From UBA1067 sp050874585 (GTDB taxonomy: Bacteria > Verrucomicrobiota > Kiritimatiellia > RFP12 > UBA1067): a DNA stretch of 64,000 nt. The stretch covers positions 1 through 64,000 of the forward strand of contig JBNMKZ010000001.1 of NCBI GenBank assembly GCA_050874585.1, given 5' to 3'. Every line of letters starts with the position of its first letter. Within the stretch, counting starts at the first letter, position 1. This document shows positions 40,820 through 49,156 of the stretch, piece by piece. The position numbers and the translations under genes were made by a program. Under the pieces are notes generated by a model, which worked only from the letters and a program-made list of their open reading frames with translations, was not told the origin of the DNA and searched no databases.

Positions 40820-43198
40820 TTAGTCGTGTATAAACGCCGCGATTTCTGCACCCTTGCAGTACATTGGTCCGCCTTCCCGACAGGCAATCCCACCCTCAGA
40901 CCTCAGAAATGACACCATCCGCTTTATGTCAACGACACCCAAATCGACCTCCTCATCCAACTCGTAGCACAGGTAATCCCGATTCTCTTTCGCTGGATAA
41001 GCAAGGCGATTCCGCATCTCCTCATTCGCATAGGCCTTCACCGAACGAATGCGATACACATGAACTTGCCACGGAATTGAACACTCCACCCCATTGTAAA
41101 GAATAAGAAAGCGAGGCTCCTTCACCATCCGCAGAAGTGGATTGACACCCCCTTCCGTCTCACCGATGCGAACATTGTACATGGATGTTCTCTTGTATTT
41201 TGTCGGATGCGAATGCATCCAATCAAAATGTGCATCATCTCGGCAATAGCCAACCAAAAAGAAGTCATCAAGATACCTCTTCACATAATGCCGCGTCAGA
41301 GGTATCCCCTCCACAACCACCTTCGGCTGATTTGCTACACCTTCGCCTGAAGCCACCTGTGCACGAAGTATATCCGCCGGATTCTCCCCAATCGGACAAT
41401 CCGCGACAAAAAAAGAACCCGCAATAAGATTCAGCACTCGATCGTTCTCGCGATTAATCCTACTAATGACATCTTCGGAAAGTGGATGGGCAGGGTCAAA
41501 CGGAACCTCCGGCTTCTGAAGAGCAAGCGAGTAATATGTACGATTCTCATCTGACACATATGGAGTAAAGACTTTGCCAAGCAGAGACTGAAAATGCTCG
41601 GCGAGAAATGTTTCTGCCGCGACACCGGGCTTCGGCGTCATCGCGCTGAACCTAAAGTGCCGCGACAGCAACCTCTGCACATTTCGCCGGAAAATCCCTC
41701 TCACTTTCTCCTTCCATGCCTTCTTCTGCTTAGGATTGTTCCGCGCATAAAGCGACACTACCCAAAGGAAGTTCACATCATACCGCGACAACAATAGCGT
41801 ATCTCGGTCAAAGAGCCTGTTGTCAAACTGCCGCGAGACAAATTCGCGTCTCTTGCTACTCGACTCCTCTATATCGTCGCGATAGTCCAAATCATCCGCA
41901 ATTCGCGCACTAATGAAAAAGTTCGGGATTATGTTATATCCTTCCGTCACTTCATCACGAAGCTTGGGGAAAGCCTCTCGAATCTTGCCGTTTGACTCCG
42001 TTGGATTCAGAAAGAGGTCAAGATTGAACTGAACAATATTTCGGGCATATGTGAACTGCTTGTAGAAGCTCTCGGACGAAAGGTCGTGCCCACGCTTGTA
42101 GTATTTGCTGTCGCCGATATAAAAGATTTTCCGCCCCATAGACGAATCGTCTATCAATTCGCGATAGCGGAAGATGTGGTCAACGAGTTTGCCGTCCTTT
42201 TGCTTCTTCAGTGCCTGTAGTTCGCTTGGAATTTCATTTTCGCTGTCACCAATCAGTTCATCTACAATAGCCTCAAAAACCCTGTCAAAATTCTTCGCAA
42301 GAAGATATTCCCTCTGAGTGACATTAACCGCAATCCGTTCGCTTCGCTCAAAGAAAGCGTAGCAAAGTGACCAGAGACGGACTGCCCGATCCGAGAAATA
42401 CTTGTACTTAATTGCTCGAAGACGAATTGAACCAATACCCCGCAGATAATGTTGGAACCTCGGTTCGGGAATCGTCTCATACCCCATTCCAAGATCAATG
42501 GAAAATCCGTACTCTCGCCTGATGTACGCAAGGATGGAATAGTAAATGACGAACAGTTCCTCATCAAAATCAACTTCACGCCGTCTCCTGATCGGACTGA
42601 GATAGACAGGGCAACTCCCCTCAAAAATCGAGGATGAGTGCGCAACTGTACGCGTCCAGTTAATTCGGTTATGCCCACAATGCCGATTCCTTACCGTAAA
42701 TATGAGAAAATCACGGTTCTCCTCCTGAAATCGGATAAGTGCAAGAATAACATCGAGAAATGTGTGCTCCCGCGTCAGTACACCCCGTCCTTGAATCGGC
42801 ACATATTCGTGGTAGACAATGGACTGATCCGCCCGCGAGTGACGATACACATCCAGCGCACGATAAATCCAAACGGAAAACTCATAAATGAACCGACGCT
42901 GGCGCTCACCAAGTCCTCTACAGTTCTCCGGATCAATCAAGTCTTCAGGAGAAAAGCCTCCGAGCAATTCCTGTCCACTCGTTTCGGGCGTATGCTCAAC
43001 GAACACGCGCTCTTCCCCATTCACATCTTCAAGGAGTACACGTGGCAAGATGAACACGCAGTCCCTCAGTTTCGGGTGATAATAATAACCGACATAATTA
43101 ATTGAGACCTTCCCATCAACCGATTTGAAAGCCCCCTCCCAAAGGACATCCTCCACCTTCTCGGCGGCGTACTGGTGCTCTTCGAAGATGATGCGCAC
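40820..43198 (-). CDS. McrC/LlaJI-like restriction endonuclease subunit
   Basis: A 792-residue protein encoded 11 bp after the McrB-like gene, GTG start with an AAAGGGA site. A PD-(D/E)xK-type nuclease centre is visible: KLVDHIFRY (Asp340) then KIFYIGDSKYYKRG (Asp363-x-Lys365), like the GDxKY of McrC-type subunits. The N-terminal 300 residues are beta-rich and then helical as in DUF2357/LlaJI-type proteins. The C-terminal ~390 residues extend well beyond a typical McrC (350-450 residues) and hold a segment (FLILYNGVECSIPWQVHVYRI to YPAKENRDYLCYEL) that might be a modified-DNA or specificity module. It would cut DNA when activated by the translocating ATPase. Coding sequence is AT-richer than the flanks. 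Confidence 0.72.
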   Translation of the reverse strand: MRIIFEEHQYAAEKVEDVLWEGAFKSVDGKVSINYVGYYYHPKLRDCVFILPRVLLEDVNGEERVFVEHTPETSGQELLGGFSPEDLIDPENCRGLGERQRRFIYEFSVWIYRALDVYRHSRADQSIVYHEYVPIQGRGVLTREHTFLDVILALIRFQEENRDFLIFTVRNRHCGHNRINWTRTVAHSSSIFEGSCPVYLSPIRRRREVDFDEELFVIYYSILAYIRREYGFSIDLGMGYETIPEPRFQHYLRGIGSIRLRAIKYKYFSDRAVRLWSLCYAFFERSERIAVNVTQREYLLAKNFDRVFEAIVDELIGDSENEIPSELQALKKQKDGKLVDHIFRYRELIDDSSMGRKIFYIGDSKYYKRGHDLSSESFYKQFTYARNIVQFNLDLFLNPTESNGKIREAFPKLRDEVTEGYNIIPNFFISARIADDLDYRDDIEESSSKRREFVSRQFDNRLFDRDTLLLSRYDVNFLWVVSLYARNNPKQKKAWKEKVRGIFRRNVQRLLSRHFRFSAMTPKPGVAAETFLAEHFQSLLGKVFTPYVSDENRTYYSLALQKPEVPFDPAHPLSEDVISRINRENDRVLNLIAGSFFVADCPIGENPADILRAQVASGEGVANQPKVVVEGIPLTRHYVKRYLDDFFLVGYCRDDAHFDWMHSHPTKYKRTSMYNVRIGETEGGVNPLLRMVKEPRFLILYNGVECSIPWQVHVYRIRSVKAYANEEMRNRLAYPAKENRDYLCYELDEEVDLGVVDIKRMVSFLRSEGGIACREGGPMYCKGAEIAAFIHD

Positions 43199-43209
43199 TT
43201 GAATTCCCT

Positions 43210-44685
43210 TTACCCGACAGCTGGCGAAGTTGACCCCATCAACTTGTCCATAAAATCGCGCAAGATGTGCGTGTTAATTGAGGCTTCGTTCTCCTTCCCA
43301 TCCAAGACATTAAAAAAGTGATGGAACTTTAGATTCTGTGTATGTCCATCAATCATCACTTCCAGTTCCTCCACATCGGAGACATCGCGAAACACATCAT
43401 TCCAAAGATAGAAAAACACCTTGTTGACAAGAAGTTTCTCGTCAATTTCCCCATTTATTGGCTTCACAAAGAAGTATCCCATCTGCTTGTCCTCAGAACT
43501 CGTTAGCCGCTCAATGACATCATTGATTCGGCACAAAAAATCCCACCACGAATAGGTCTTCCGCTCGACTTTTCCTCCCTCTTCCACCGAAAAGACAATC
43601 TGCCAATTCTTCGCGGCATCCTTGATGGGAACATACTGCCAATTCCAACGACGCTTAAATGCACTGTCCATTGGGAATAGCGACTGGTCACTTGTGTTCA
43701 TGGTCGCCCAGATGTAGAGATTGCTTGGGAGCACCAGTTCCCGACCAAGCCGAACATTCTCAAACTTTTCGCCGAAATCCAAGCCCTCAAACTCCTTGGC
43801 AAGATGCTGCCGCAAGTCCTCATCCGCTTGAATGGGATATTGCGAGAACCCATTTTCGCGATCCAACAACTGAAAGATGTCACCGAACACCTGGGCACAA
43901 TTGCCGCGATTGATTTCCTCGATAATGAGATAAATTGATTCAGCAACGCCGCTGGACGGTCTTTCCGCCCAAGCCCTCCAAGCCTTCACATAGGCCTTTG
44001 TGAAGGCCTGTTCAACAAACAAGTAGGCGATGTGCCGCTGGCGCACAGGCTTAAGATCCGATTGCACAAGATCATTTCCCTCACGATCCCGAACAATTTT
44101 ATTCACCTGCACAATCGTCTCGTATGGATCATCCACCATTGTCGGCTTGTAGGCACCAACGAATGTCGAGTAGTCAGAATCTGGATGAAAGGTGGTACGG
44201 ATAACACGGTCAGGGTAATCCTTCATCATTTCTTTAATCCCCCTGGACTTGCCCGTCCCCGGCGGCCCATAAACAATCCGTTGATGAGGGTGAGGGGCAG
44301 AAAACCTATCGGATGGGTTTTCTCCAACTCGGTGCGATGGCGATGGAATAATATATTCAAGTCTTCCTTGTCGCAAAATCATGCCATTTGATCCATACAA
44401 CTTATAGATGGCACAATCGTTTGTCAACACGAGTTTTTGTGTACTTGGCTGAACTGGATCGCCAGCAACAAGAATGGCCCATTTACTAAGAATGTGCGAT
44501 TCCTCTTCCTTTGTACATGGTTCATCAACTACAATTAACTCGGCAACTGCCCAACCAACATTATCACGAACCTGCAACGATCCCGAATCAAATGATGACT
44601 TGTGAACAGTTCGATAGGTATCAGGCTTCGTCATCTTTGAGACCTTCCAATACCCCTTACCCTCTATAAAAGAAATCAAATTCAT
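43210..44685 (-). CDS. McrB-like AAA+ NTPase of a restriction system
   Basis: A 491-residue protein. Residues about 1-115 form an N-terminal domain that the neighbouring 112-residue gene duplicates. The AAA+ module has Walker A VYGPPGTGKS (about residue 140), the McrB-specific RTTFHPDSDYSTFVGAYKP segment, Walker B LIIEEINRGN, the MNTSDQS sensor WATMNTSDQSLFPMD and arginine finger AFKRRW. McrB proteins use GTP to translocate DNA and drive the McrC nuclease; LlaJI-type systems use the same module. ATG 44685 has a GGAG site. Part of the MTase-small protein-McrB-McrC operon. Confidence 0.9.
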   Translation of the reverse strand: MNLISFIEGKGYWKVSKMTKPDTYRTVHKSSFDSGSLQVRDNVGWAVAELIVVDEPCTKEEESHILSKWAILVAGDPVQPSTQKLVLTNDCAIYKLYGSNGMILRQGRLEYIIPSPSHRVGENPSDRFSAPHPHQRIVYGPPGTGKSRGIKEMMKDYPDRVIRTTFHPDSDYSTFVGAYKPTMVDDPYETIVQVNKIVRDREGNDLVQSDLKPVRQRHIAYLFVEQAFTKAYVKAWRAWAERPSSGVAESIYLIIEEINRGNCAQVFGDIFQLLDRENGFSQYPIQADEDLRQHLAKEFEGLDFGEKFENVRLGRELVLPSNLYIWATMNTSDQSLFPMDSAFKRRWNWQYVPIKDAAKNWQIVFSVEEGGKVERKTYSWWDFLCRINDVIERLTSSEDKQMGYFFVKPINGEIDEKLLVNKVFFYLWNDVFRDVSDVEELEVMIDGHTQNLKFHHFFNVLDGKENEASINTHILRDFMDKLMGSTSPAVG

Positions 44686-44697
44686 CTTTATACTCCT

Positions 44698-45036
44698 TCA
44701 AACGAGTTGATGAAGAGGAGCGCGCCCTTCAAGTCCCCCTCGGGCATTGTATTTCACAAACAAATCAGATGAAACAGCTACATATAATTTCTGAATGGAA
44801 AGCCCAATCGGCTCTGCCGCCGTCAACATTCTCCATCGTGGAAGAATTTCCCGGCCCTCATCATGCTGAACTTCCGCAATGACAATATGCTCAGCTTTCT
44901 TCCATGTGGCCGAATCACGATTCGCGACCTGCTCCGCAAAGAAACTGTCTCTCCTAACAATTGAGAAAGTCCCTGGATATGTACGTCCAGCGACTGTTGT
45001 CAACCCCTTTGATCTGAAAAAGTCGGCGATGCTCAT
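44698..45036 (-). CDS. Stand-alone copy of the McrB N-terminal recognition-like domain
   Basis: A 112-residue protein between the methyltransferase and McrB-like genes. It aligns by eye along its length with residues 1-115 of the McrB-like protein: both start with a short helix ending in KG, then a beta-rich middle, then ILPRWRMLTAAEP...SIQKLYV against ILSKWAILVAGDP...STQKLVL, and end in GGLEGRAPLHQL against GMILRQGRLEYI. In McrB-type proteins this position holds the target-recognition domain. A free copy could be a second specificity subunit, an adaptor or a regulator. ATG 45036 overlaps the methyltransferase stop by four bases and has GGGGGAG upstream. Confidence 0.65.
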   Translation of the reverse strand: MSIADFFRSKGLTTVAGRTYPGTFSIVRRDSFFAEQVANRDSATWKKAEHIVIAEVQHDEGREILPRWRMLTAAEPIGLSIQKLYVAVSSDLFVKYNARGGLEGRAPLHQLV

Positions 45037-46067
45037 GCTCTCCCCCACAATTCAAAGTTAATCTTGGGGACAGGATGCGGTGAACTCGCCCCAAGCGGAA
45101 AGCCCATCAGCCACTCGCCATTAAGTGGTTCTGGACGATGAAAGACTGTTGCAAAATTACGACAACCTTCATGCTTCATCATTGATGGGCAAACATAATT
45201 TGCCATTGTCGTAGGCGTATGAACAAGTCCATCAATGTGTTTCAAGGGATCGTTTGATTCTCGGAATACTCGTGTAATCCATGTCTTCCGCGGTGAAAAC
45301 ACACAGTTCAACTCGCCGGAAGAAACAGTCTCACGCTGTCCATTGTCCGCTTTCAGATGTCGATTTACCAAGATACGAAATGCCGACGCGGCAACTAAAG
45401 GAGACTGGGCATTGCCAATCCCCAGCAATTGTTCGCGCCGATCGTGCAAAGCGACTGGAATGGGAACCCCTGTTTCCTGTGGACTTTTTACCCAGCATTG
45501 TCCCGTCAGTTTTGGCAAAGTTCCTATCTGCGCAGCAACTCTTTTAAGTGTCTTCCAGCCGTCCTCATTATCACGCACAGCAAGAAGCCAAAATCTGTTT
45601 CGTCGATGGTCGGCTCCAAGATCCTCACATCCAAGACGAATGCGTTTCACCTTATAACCCACGCTTTCAAGATCAAGCTTCGCCTTCTCAATGGCTCGCA
45701 AAACAACATTTTCCCCAAATACAATTGGAGCTTGCGACTCCTGTACGACTCGAAACATATGGCTCCAAAGGTTTTTCTCTGCGATATTCTTACCATGTGC
45801 AGCCGTACTAAAAGCCTGGCAGGGAAATCCACCGCACAAAATATCAAAAGTGCCTCGAATCTCAGCACCATTCAACTTCGTAATGTCCGAATGGCTGTCA
45901 ATGTCCATGTCAGCATCCATCCACCCATCTTTTTTCCTTTGAGCAAGAACACTTCGTGCATACGGCATGATTTCAACCGCTCCAACGCATGTATGTCTCA
46001 ATAGTTTTCCGCCGTATATACCTCCTCCGATACCAGCAAACAAATGATATTCTCTAATGAGACACAT
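45033..46067 (-). CDS. DNA (cytosine-5) methyltransferase
   Basis: A 344-residue C5 methyltransferase. Motif I is HLFAGIGGGIYGG (SAM binding), motif IV DILCGGFPCQAFSTA with the catalytic Cys, motif VI FGENVVLRAI, motif VIII ADHRRNRFWLLAV, then a short recognition region and motif X-like C-terminus. It should protect the host from the McrBC/LlaJI-like nuclease encoded downstream. ATG 46067 is preferred because GAGG lies 6 nt upstream; ATG 46073 and TTG 46079 are in frame above it. First gene of the island; AT-rich relative to the flanks, suggesting transfer. Confidence 0.92.
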   Translation of the reverse strand: MCLIREYHLFAGIGGGIYGGKLLRHTCVGAVEIMPYARSVLAQRKKDGWMDADMDIDSHSDITKLNGAEIRGTFDILCGGFPCQAFSTAAHGKNIAEKNLWSHMFRVVQESQAPIVFGENVVLRAIEKAKLDLESVGYKVKRIRLGCEDLGADHRRNRFWLLAVRDNEDGWKTLKRVAAQIGTLPKLTGQCWVKSPQETGVPIPVALHDRREQLLGIGNAQSPLVAASAFRILVNRHLKADNGQRETVSSGELNCVFSPRKTWITRVFRESNDPLKHIDGLVHTPTTMANYVCPSMMKHEGCRNFATVFHRPEPLNGEWLMGFPLGASSPHPVPKINFELWGRA

Positions 46068-46178
46068 AGCCATCCTCAACTTCTTCTGGGGTTTTGATTA
46101 GTGCGAATCTACTCGCCTTAAACGCCCTTTTTCTTGCGCCCCAATAATCGCAGAGACCATCCCTTATGCATAAAAAGA

Positions 46179-46252
46179 GCGCATTGTCTTTCCATGCACT
46201 CTTGGGAAGCCCTACCACAGGCATACTCTGAATACATGAAGAGACAATGCGC
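46179..46252. repeat. 18-bp inverted repeat upstream of the methyltransferase
   Basis: GCGCATTGTCTTTCCATG (46179-46196) and CATGAAGAGACAATGCGC (46235-46252) are inverted copies with two mismatches, 38 bp apart. They could form a hairpin or mark an end of the restriction island. The surrounding 46080-46560 shows no gene. Confidence 0.55.
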
Positions 46253-46563
46253 CCAAATAGGGCGCATCGCCACTTACATGCCGTTCAGAGTGTGAAATAG
46301 TGGTAGTATTTCCCAAGAACGACTTGTTAGCGTTGACGCTAAATCATCTTATCATACGGTCATCAGAGCGGTACGCGAAGATTTTCCGCGAAGGATTCCC
46401 TTGACCTATCTCGTTCGGGCGCATCACCTTTTTCCGCCGCCCAAACGGCGAAGAGTATATCATAATTTCGTCTCACGACGCAAATGCGACAAGGTGGTAA
46501 AACCGGGATGAGTCAACAAAAGGAAGGAATCACCCGGAAAGGCATAGTGCCATCCCAAATTCC

Positions 46564-46650
46564 CAGGTTGCGCAAGTCGACACCCTTAGGTTGCGCAACC
46601 TGACCCCCTCGACTTGCGCAACCTAGCACCCCTGGGATGCGCAACCCCCT
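46564..46650. repeat. Palindrome array C: four TTGCGCAA sites at 23-bp period
   Basis: TTGCGCAA begins at 46568, 46591 and 46614, with a fourth degenerate copy (ATGCGCAA) at 46637: spacing 23, 23 and 23 bp. Site 2 is the full palindrome AGGTTGCGCAACCT. Sites 1 and 3 are mutual inverted copies (GGTTGCGCAAGTCGA and TCGACTTGCGCAACC). The array lies about 500 bp upstream of the methyltransferase operon and downstream of rpsU. Confidence 0.88.
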
Positions 46651-46730
46651 CCCTTCCCCATTCCATCACCTGCCTCGCATACACAAGCCGATAGGCCATT
46701 CTCCACGCGGCAAATGCAAACTGCCGCGCC

Positions 46731-46800
46731 TCAACTGCAACTTGTACAAGGCCTAACTGCAACTCAAACGAATTCCACCTTCAACTTACAGGAGTTAAAG
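46731..46800. repeat. Palindrome array C2: AACTGCAACT half-sites at 22-bp period
   Basis: AACTGCAACT begins at 46733 and 46755 (22 bp apart), the first within AACTTGTACAAG; a third related unit CAACTTACAGGAGTT follows at 46782. The 20-mer CCTAACTGCAACTCAAACGA (46752-46771) recurs exactly at 62509-62528. Confidence 0.7.
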
Positions 46801-46821
46801 GTTAAAACAGGAAGCGCAGCA

Positions 46822-46862
46822 TAAAAAAAGAAAGGGCGCACCGCCAGTGGCGATGCACCCTT
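46822..46862 (-). terminator. Terminator of the alpha ribosomal operon
   Basis: On the minus strand AAGGGTGCATCGCC pairs with GGCGGTGCGCCCTT around ACT, followed by TCTTTTTTT. It lies 23 bp after the rpsU stop codon. Confidence 0.88.
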
Positions 46863-46885
46863 CTGTCCAACCAGGGGAGAATCCC

Positions 46886-47089
46886 TTAGTTGAGCTCCAT
46901 ACGGCCGCGACGCGAACGGTTGCGGATGCGGGCACGCTGAGATTTCTTGCGCGCCTTGACGCACGGCTTCTCGAAGTAGCGCTGGTCACGCAGGGTCTTC
47001 AGCAGACCTTCGCGGTCGAGCACCTTCTTCATGCGCTTAAGTCCACGCTCAACGGACTCGCCCTTCTTGAGCTTCAGCACGATAGCCAT
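46886..47089 (-). CDS. rpsU: Ribosomal protein S21
   Basis: A 67-residue basic protein: MAIVLKLKKGESVERGLKRM, KKVLDREGLLKTLRDQRYFEKPCVKARKKS and RARIRNRSRRGRMELN are typical S21, which sits near the 3' end of 16S rRNA and anti-Shine-Dalgarno region. The start ATG shares its final base with the rplQ stop (TAATG on the minus strand), so S21 is translationally coupled to the end of the alpha operon, an uncommon location for this gene. Confidence 0.93.
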   Translation of the reverse strand: MAIVLKLKKGESVERGLKRMKKVLDREGLLKTLRDQRYFEKPCVKARKKSQRARIRNRSRRGRMELN

Positions 47090-47496
47090 TATTTCACCTC
47101 CTTCGCCTCTTCCTTGGTCTCGGCAGGAGCCTCGGCCGTTGCAGCCGTGACCCACTGGAGAACGCACATCTCGGACGCGTCACCCTTACGGGTGTCGAGC
47201 TTGACGATGCGCGTATAGCCACCCTTGCGGTCCTTCATGCCGGGGGCAATCTTGTCGAAGAGCTTCTGGACGGCCTTCGGGTCGAGGAGACGGCTGGCGG
47301 CGAGACGACGGGCCGAGAGATCACCCTTCTTGGCGATCGTCACAATCCTGTCCGCGTCCTTACGCGCTTCCTTGGCCTTCGGCAGGGTCGTCTTAATCGA
47401 CTCCGCGAGGATGAGGTTCGTCACAAGGCTCCTCATGAGCATCTTGCGGTGGGCGGAGGAACGCCCGAACTTCTTCATAACTCTCTGATGACGCAT
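47089..47496 (-). CDS. rplQ: Ribosomal protein L17
   Basis: A 135-residue L17: MRHQRVMKKFGRSSAHRKMLMRSLVTNLI is the hallmark N-terminus, followed by IKTTLPKAKEARKDADRIVTIAK and GGYTRIVKLDTRKGDASEMCVLQ. The C-terminus has a short acidic/Ala-rich tail (TAEAPAETKEEAKEVK). It follows rpoA by 12 bp as in most bacteria. Confidence 0.96.
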   Translation of the reverse strand: MRHQRVMKKFGRSSAHRKMLMRSLVTNLILAESIKTTLPKAKEARKDADRIVTIAKKGDLSARRLAASRLLDPKAVQKLFDKIAPGMKDRKGGYTRIVKLDTRKGDASEMCVLQWVTAATAEAPAETKEEAKEVK

Positions 47497-47508
47497 TTTA
47501 TAGATTCC

Positions 47509-48513
47509 TTACTTCTTTTCGAGGAGATCGGGGTCGAACTTGTAGCCGAGCGACAGCCCGAGCGAAACAAGCCGCGCCTTAATCTCGGTGAGCGACTTCT
47601 TGCCAAAGTTGCGGTACTTGAGCATATCCGCCTCGGTCTTGGACGCAAGTTCACCGACCGTGGAGATGTTCGCATTGTTGAGGCAGTTCGCCGCACGCAC
47701 GCTAAGCTCGATTTCATTGACGGACATATTCAGGAGTTTGCGGAGGCGCTCGCGCTCGTCGGCATCCTTCTTGTTCTTGTCGTCGATGATAATCGTCGCA
47801 TCGCCGTCAGTCCCGCCGTAACCGGCGAAAATGTCGAGATGCTTGCGAAGCACGGCACCGGCGGTCTTCAGAGCCTCATCGGGCTCAACACGACCATCCG
47901 TCCACACGTCAAGAATCAGCTTCTCGTAGTCCGTGCGCTGACCGACACGCGTATTCTCCACGAGGAAGTTGACGCGAGTCACAGGTGAGAAGATCGAGTC
48001 AATCGCGATTCGACCAATCTCCTGCTCGGGCTTCTTGTTGCCCTCGGCAAGACAGAAACCACGACCCGTGCGAACCTCGCACTCCATGTCGATGGAACCG
48101 TCAACATCAAGCGTGCAGATCTCCTGGCGCGGATTCAGCACCTGAATGCTGTTTTCGGCCGTGAAGTCCTCAGCGTAGACCGTGCAGGGACCCTTCTTCG
48201 AGAGCCTGATCTTCTGGTCGTCACGCGAGAACGTCTTGACGAGAACGCGCTTGAGGTTGAGGATGATGTCGGTGACATCCTCCGTGCAACCCTTGATTGT
48301 CGAAAACTCGTGGCTCACGCCCTGAATCCTCACGCTCGCAATTGCGGCCCCCTCAATTGAGGAGAGAAGGACGCGGCGAAGCGAGTTGCCAATCGTGCGG
48401 GCATAACCGATTTCGAAAGGCTCCGCGACAAAACGGGCGTAGGTCGCAGTCGCCGTCGACTCGTCCTTCTGGACGGCCTTCGGCATTTCGAACTGGCTCA
48501 AACGGATAGGCAT
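47509..48513 (-). CDS. rpoA: DNA-directed RNA polymerase alpha subunit
   Basis: A 334-residue alpha subunit. The N-terminal assembly domain has FEIGYARTIGNSLRRVLLSSIEGAAIASVRI and VNFLVENTRVGQRTDYEKLILDVWTDG; a linker (about 235-255, DDKNKKDADER) leads to the C-terminal domain with IELSVRAANCLNNANISTVGEL and NFGKKSLTEIKARL, which binds UP elements and activators. Length is normal. It sits between rpsD and rplQ. Confidence 0.97.
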   Translation of the reverse strand: MPIRLSQFEMPKAVQKDESTATATYARFVAEPFEIGYARTIGNSLRRVLLSSIEGAAIASVRIQGVSHEFSTIKGCTEDVTDIILNLKRVLVKTFSRDDQKIRLSKKGPCTVYAEDFTAENSIQVLNPRQEICTLDVDGSIDMECEVRTGRGFCLAEGNKKPEQEIGRIAIDSIFSPVTRVNFLVENTRVGQRTDYEKLILDVWTDGRVEPDEALKTAGAVLRKHLDIFAGYGGTDGDATIIIDDKNKKDADERERLRKLLNMSVNEIELSVRAANCLNNANISTVGELASKTEADMLKYRNFGKKSLTEIKARLVSLGLSLGYKFDPDLLEKK

Positions 48514-48553
48514 TGTTTACCTCCCTTGAAAGGTTTAAGATACGGGCGAAGCA

Positions 48554-49153
48554 TCAGCGCGAGTACAATTCGACAATTGCCTGCTCGTTGATGTTTTCAG
48601 GAATCTCCGCACGCTCGGGAACCTGGAGGAACGTACCAGTCATGGTCGCCTCGTCCCACGCGAGCCAGCTTCCAGTCACCTTGTGGTGGGCGAGGGAGTC
48701 GACGATGGCAACCATCTGACGGCTCTTTTCGCGGACACCGACGGTCTGGCCGGGCTTGACGATGTAGGACGGGATGTTGAGAATCTTGCCGTCGACGAGA
48801 ATGTGACGATGTGTCACGAACTGACGGGCCGCCGTACGCGTCGGCGCGAGGCCAAGGCGATAGACGACATTGTCAAGGCGCGATTCGCACATCTGGAGCA
48901 GCAGGTCACCCGTCTTGCCTTCCTTCGCCTTCGCACGCTCAAAGAACAGGCGGAACTGACCCTCGCGCATCCCGTAGATGTACTTGGCCTTCTGCTTCTC
49001 AAGAAGCTGCTGACCGTACTCGGAGACTTTGCGCTTCCGGCGCGCACCATGCTGACCCGGGGGCGTCGAACGCTTGATTTCCTTCTCACGGCCGAAAATC
49101 GGCTCGCCGAAACGACGGGAAATCTTGGACTTGGAACCAGTATAACGACCCAT
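48554..49153 (-). CDS. rpsD: Ribosomal protein S4
   Basis: A 199-residue S4: MGRYTGSKSKISRRFGEPIFG, KVSEYGQQLLEKQKAKYIYGMREGQFR and the S4 RNA-binding domain SRLDNVVYRLGLAPTRTAARQFVTHRHILVDGKILNIPSYIV. No N-terminal zinc Cys cluster is present (Cys-free type). It starts 16S rRNA assembly and may repress its operon translationally. Order rpsM-rpsK-rpsD-rpoA is standard. Confidence 0.96.
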   Translation of the reverse strand: MGRYTGSKSKISRRFGEPIFGREKEIKRSTPPGQHGARRKRKVSEYGQQLLEKQKAKYIYGMREGQFRLFFERAKAKEGKTGDLLLQMCESRLDNVVYRLGLAPTRTAARQFVTHRHILVDGKILNIPSYIVKPGQTVGVREKSRQMVAIVDSLAHHKVTGSWLAWDEATMTGTFLQVPERAEIPENINEQAIVELYSR

Positions 49154-49156
49154 AAA

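Noticed and set aside
40820..46067. BREX, Druantia or Zorya defence system
   Set aside because: Neither the gene set nor the motifs fit; a C5 methyltransferase with McrB- and McrC-like subunits points to a LlaJI/McrBC-type restriction system.
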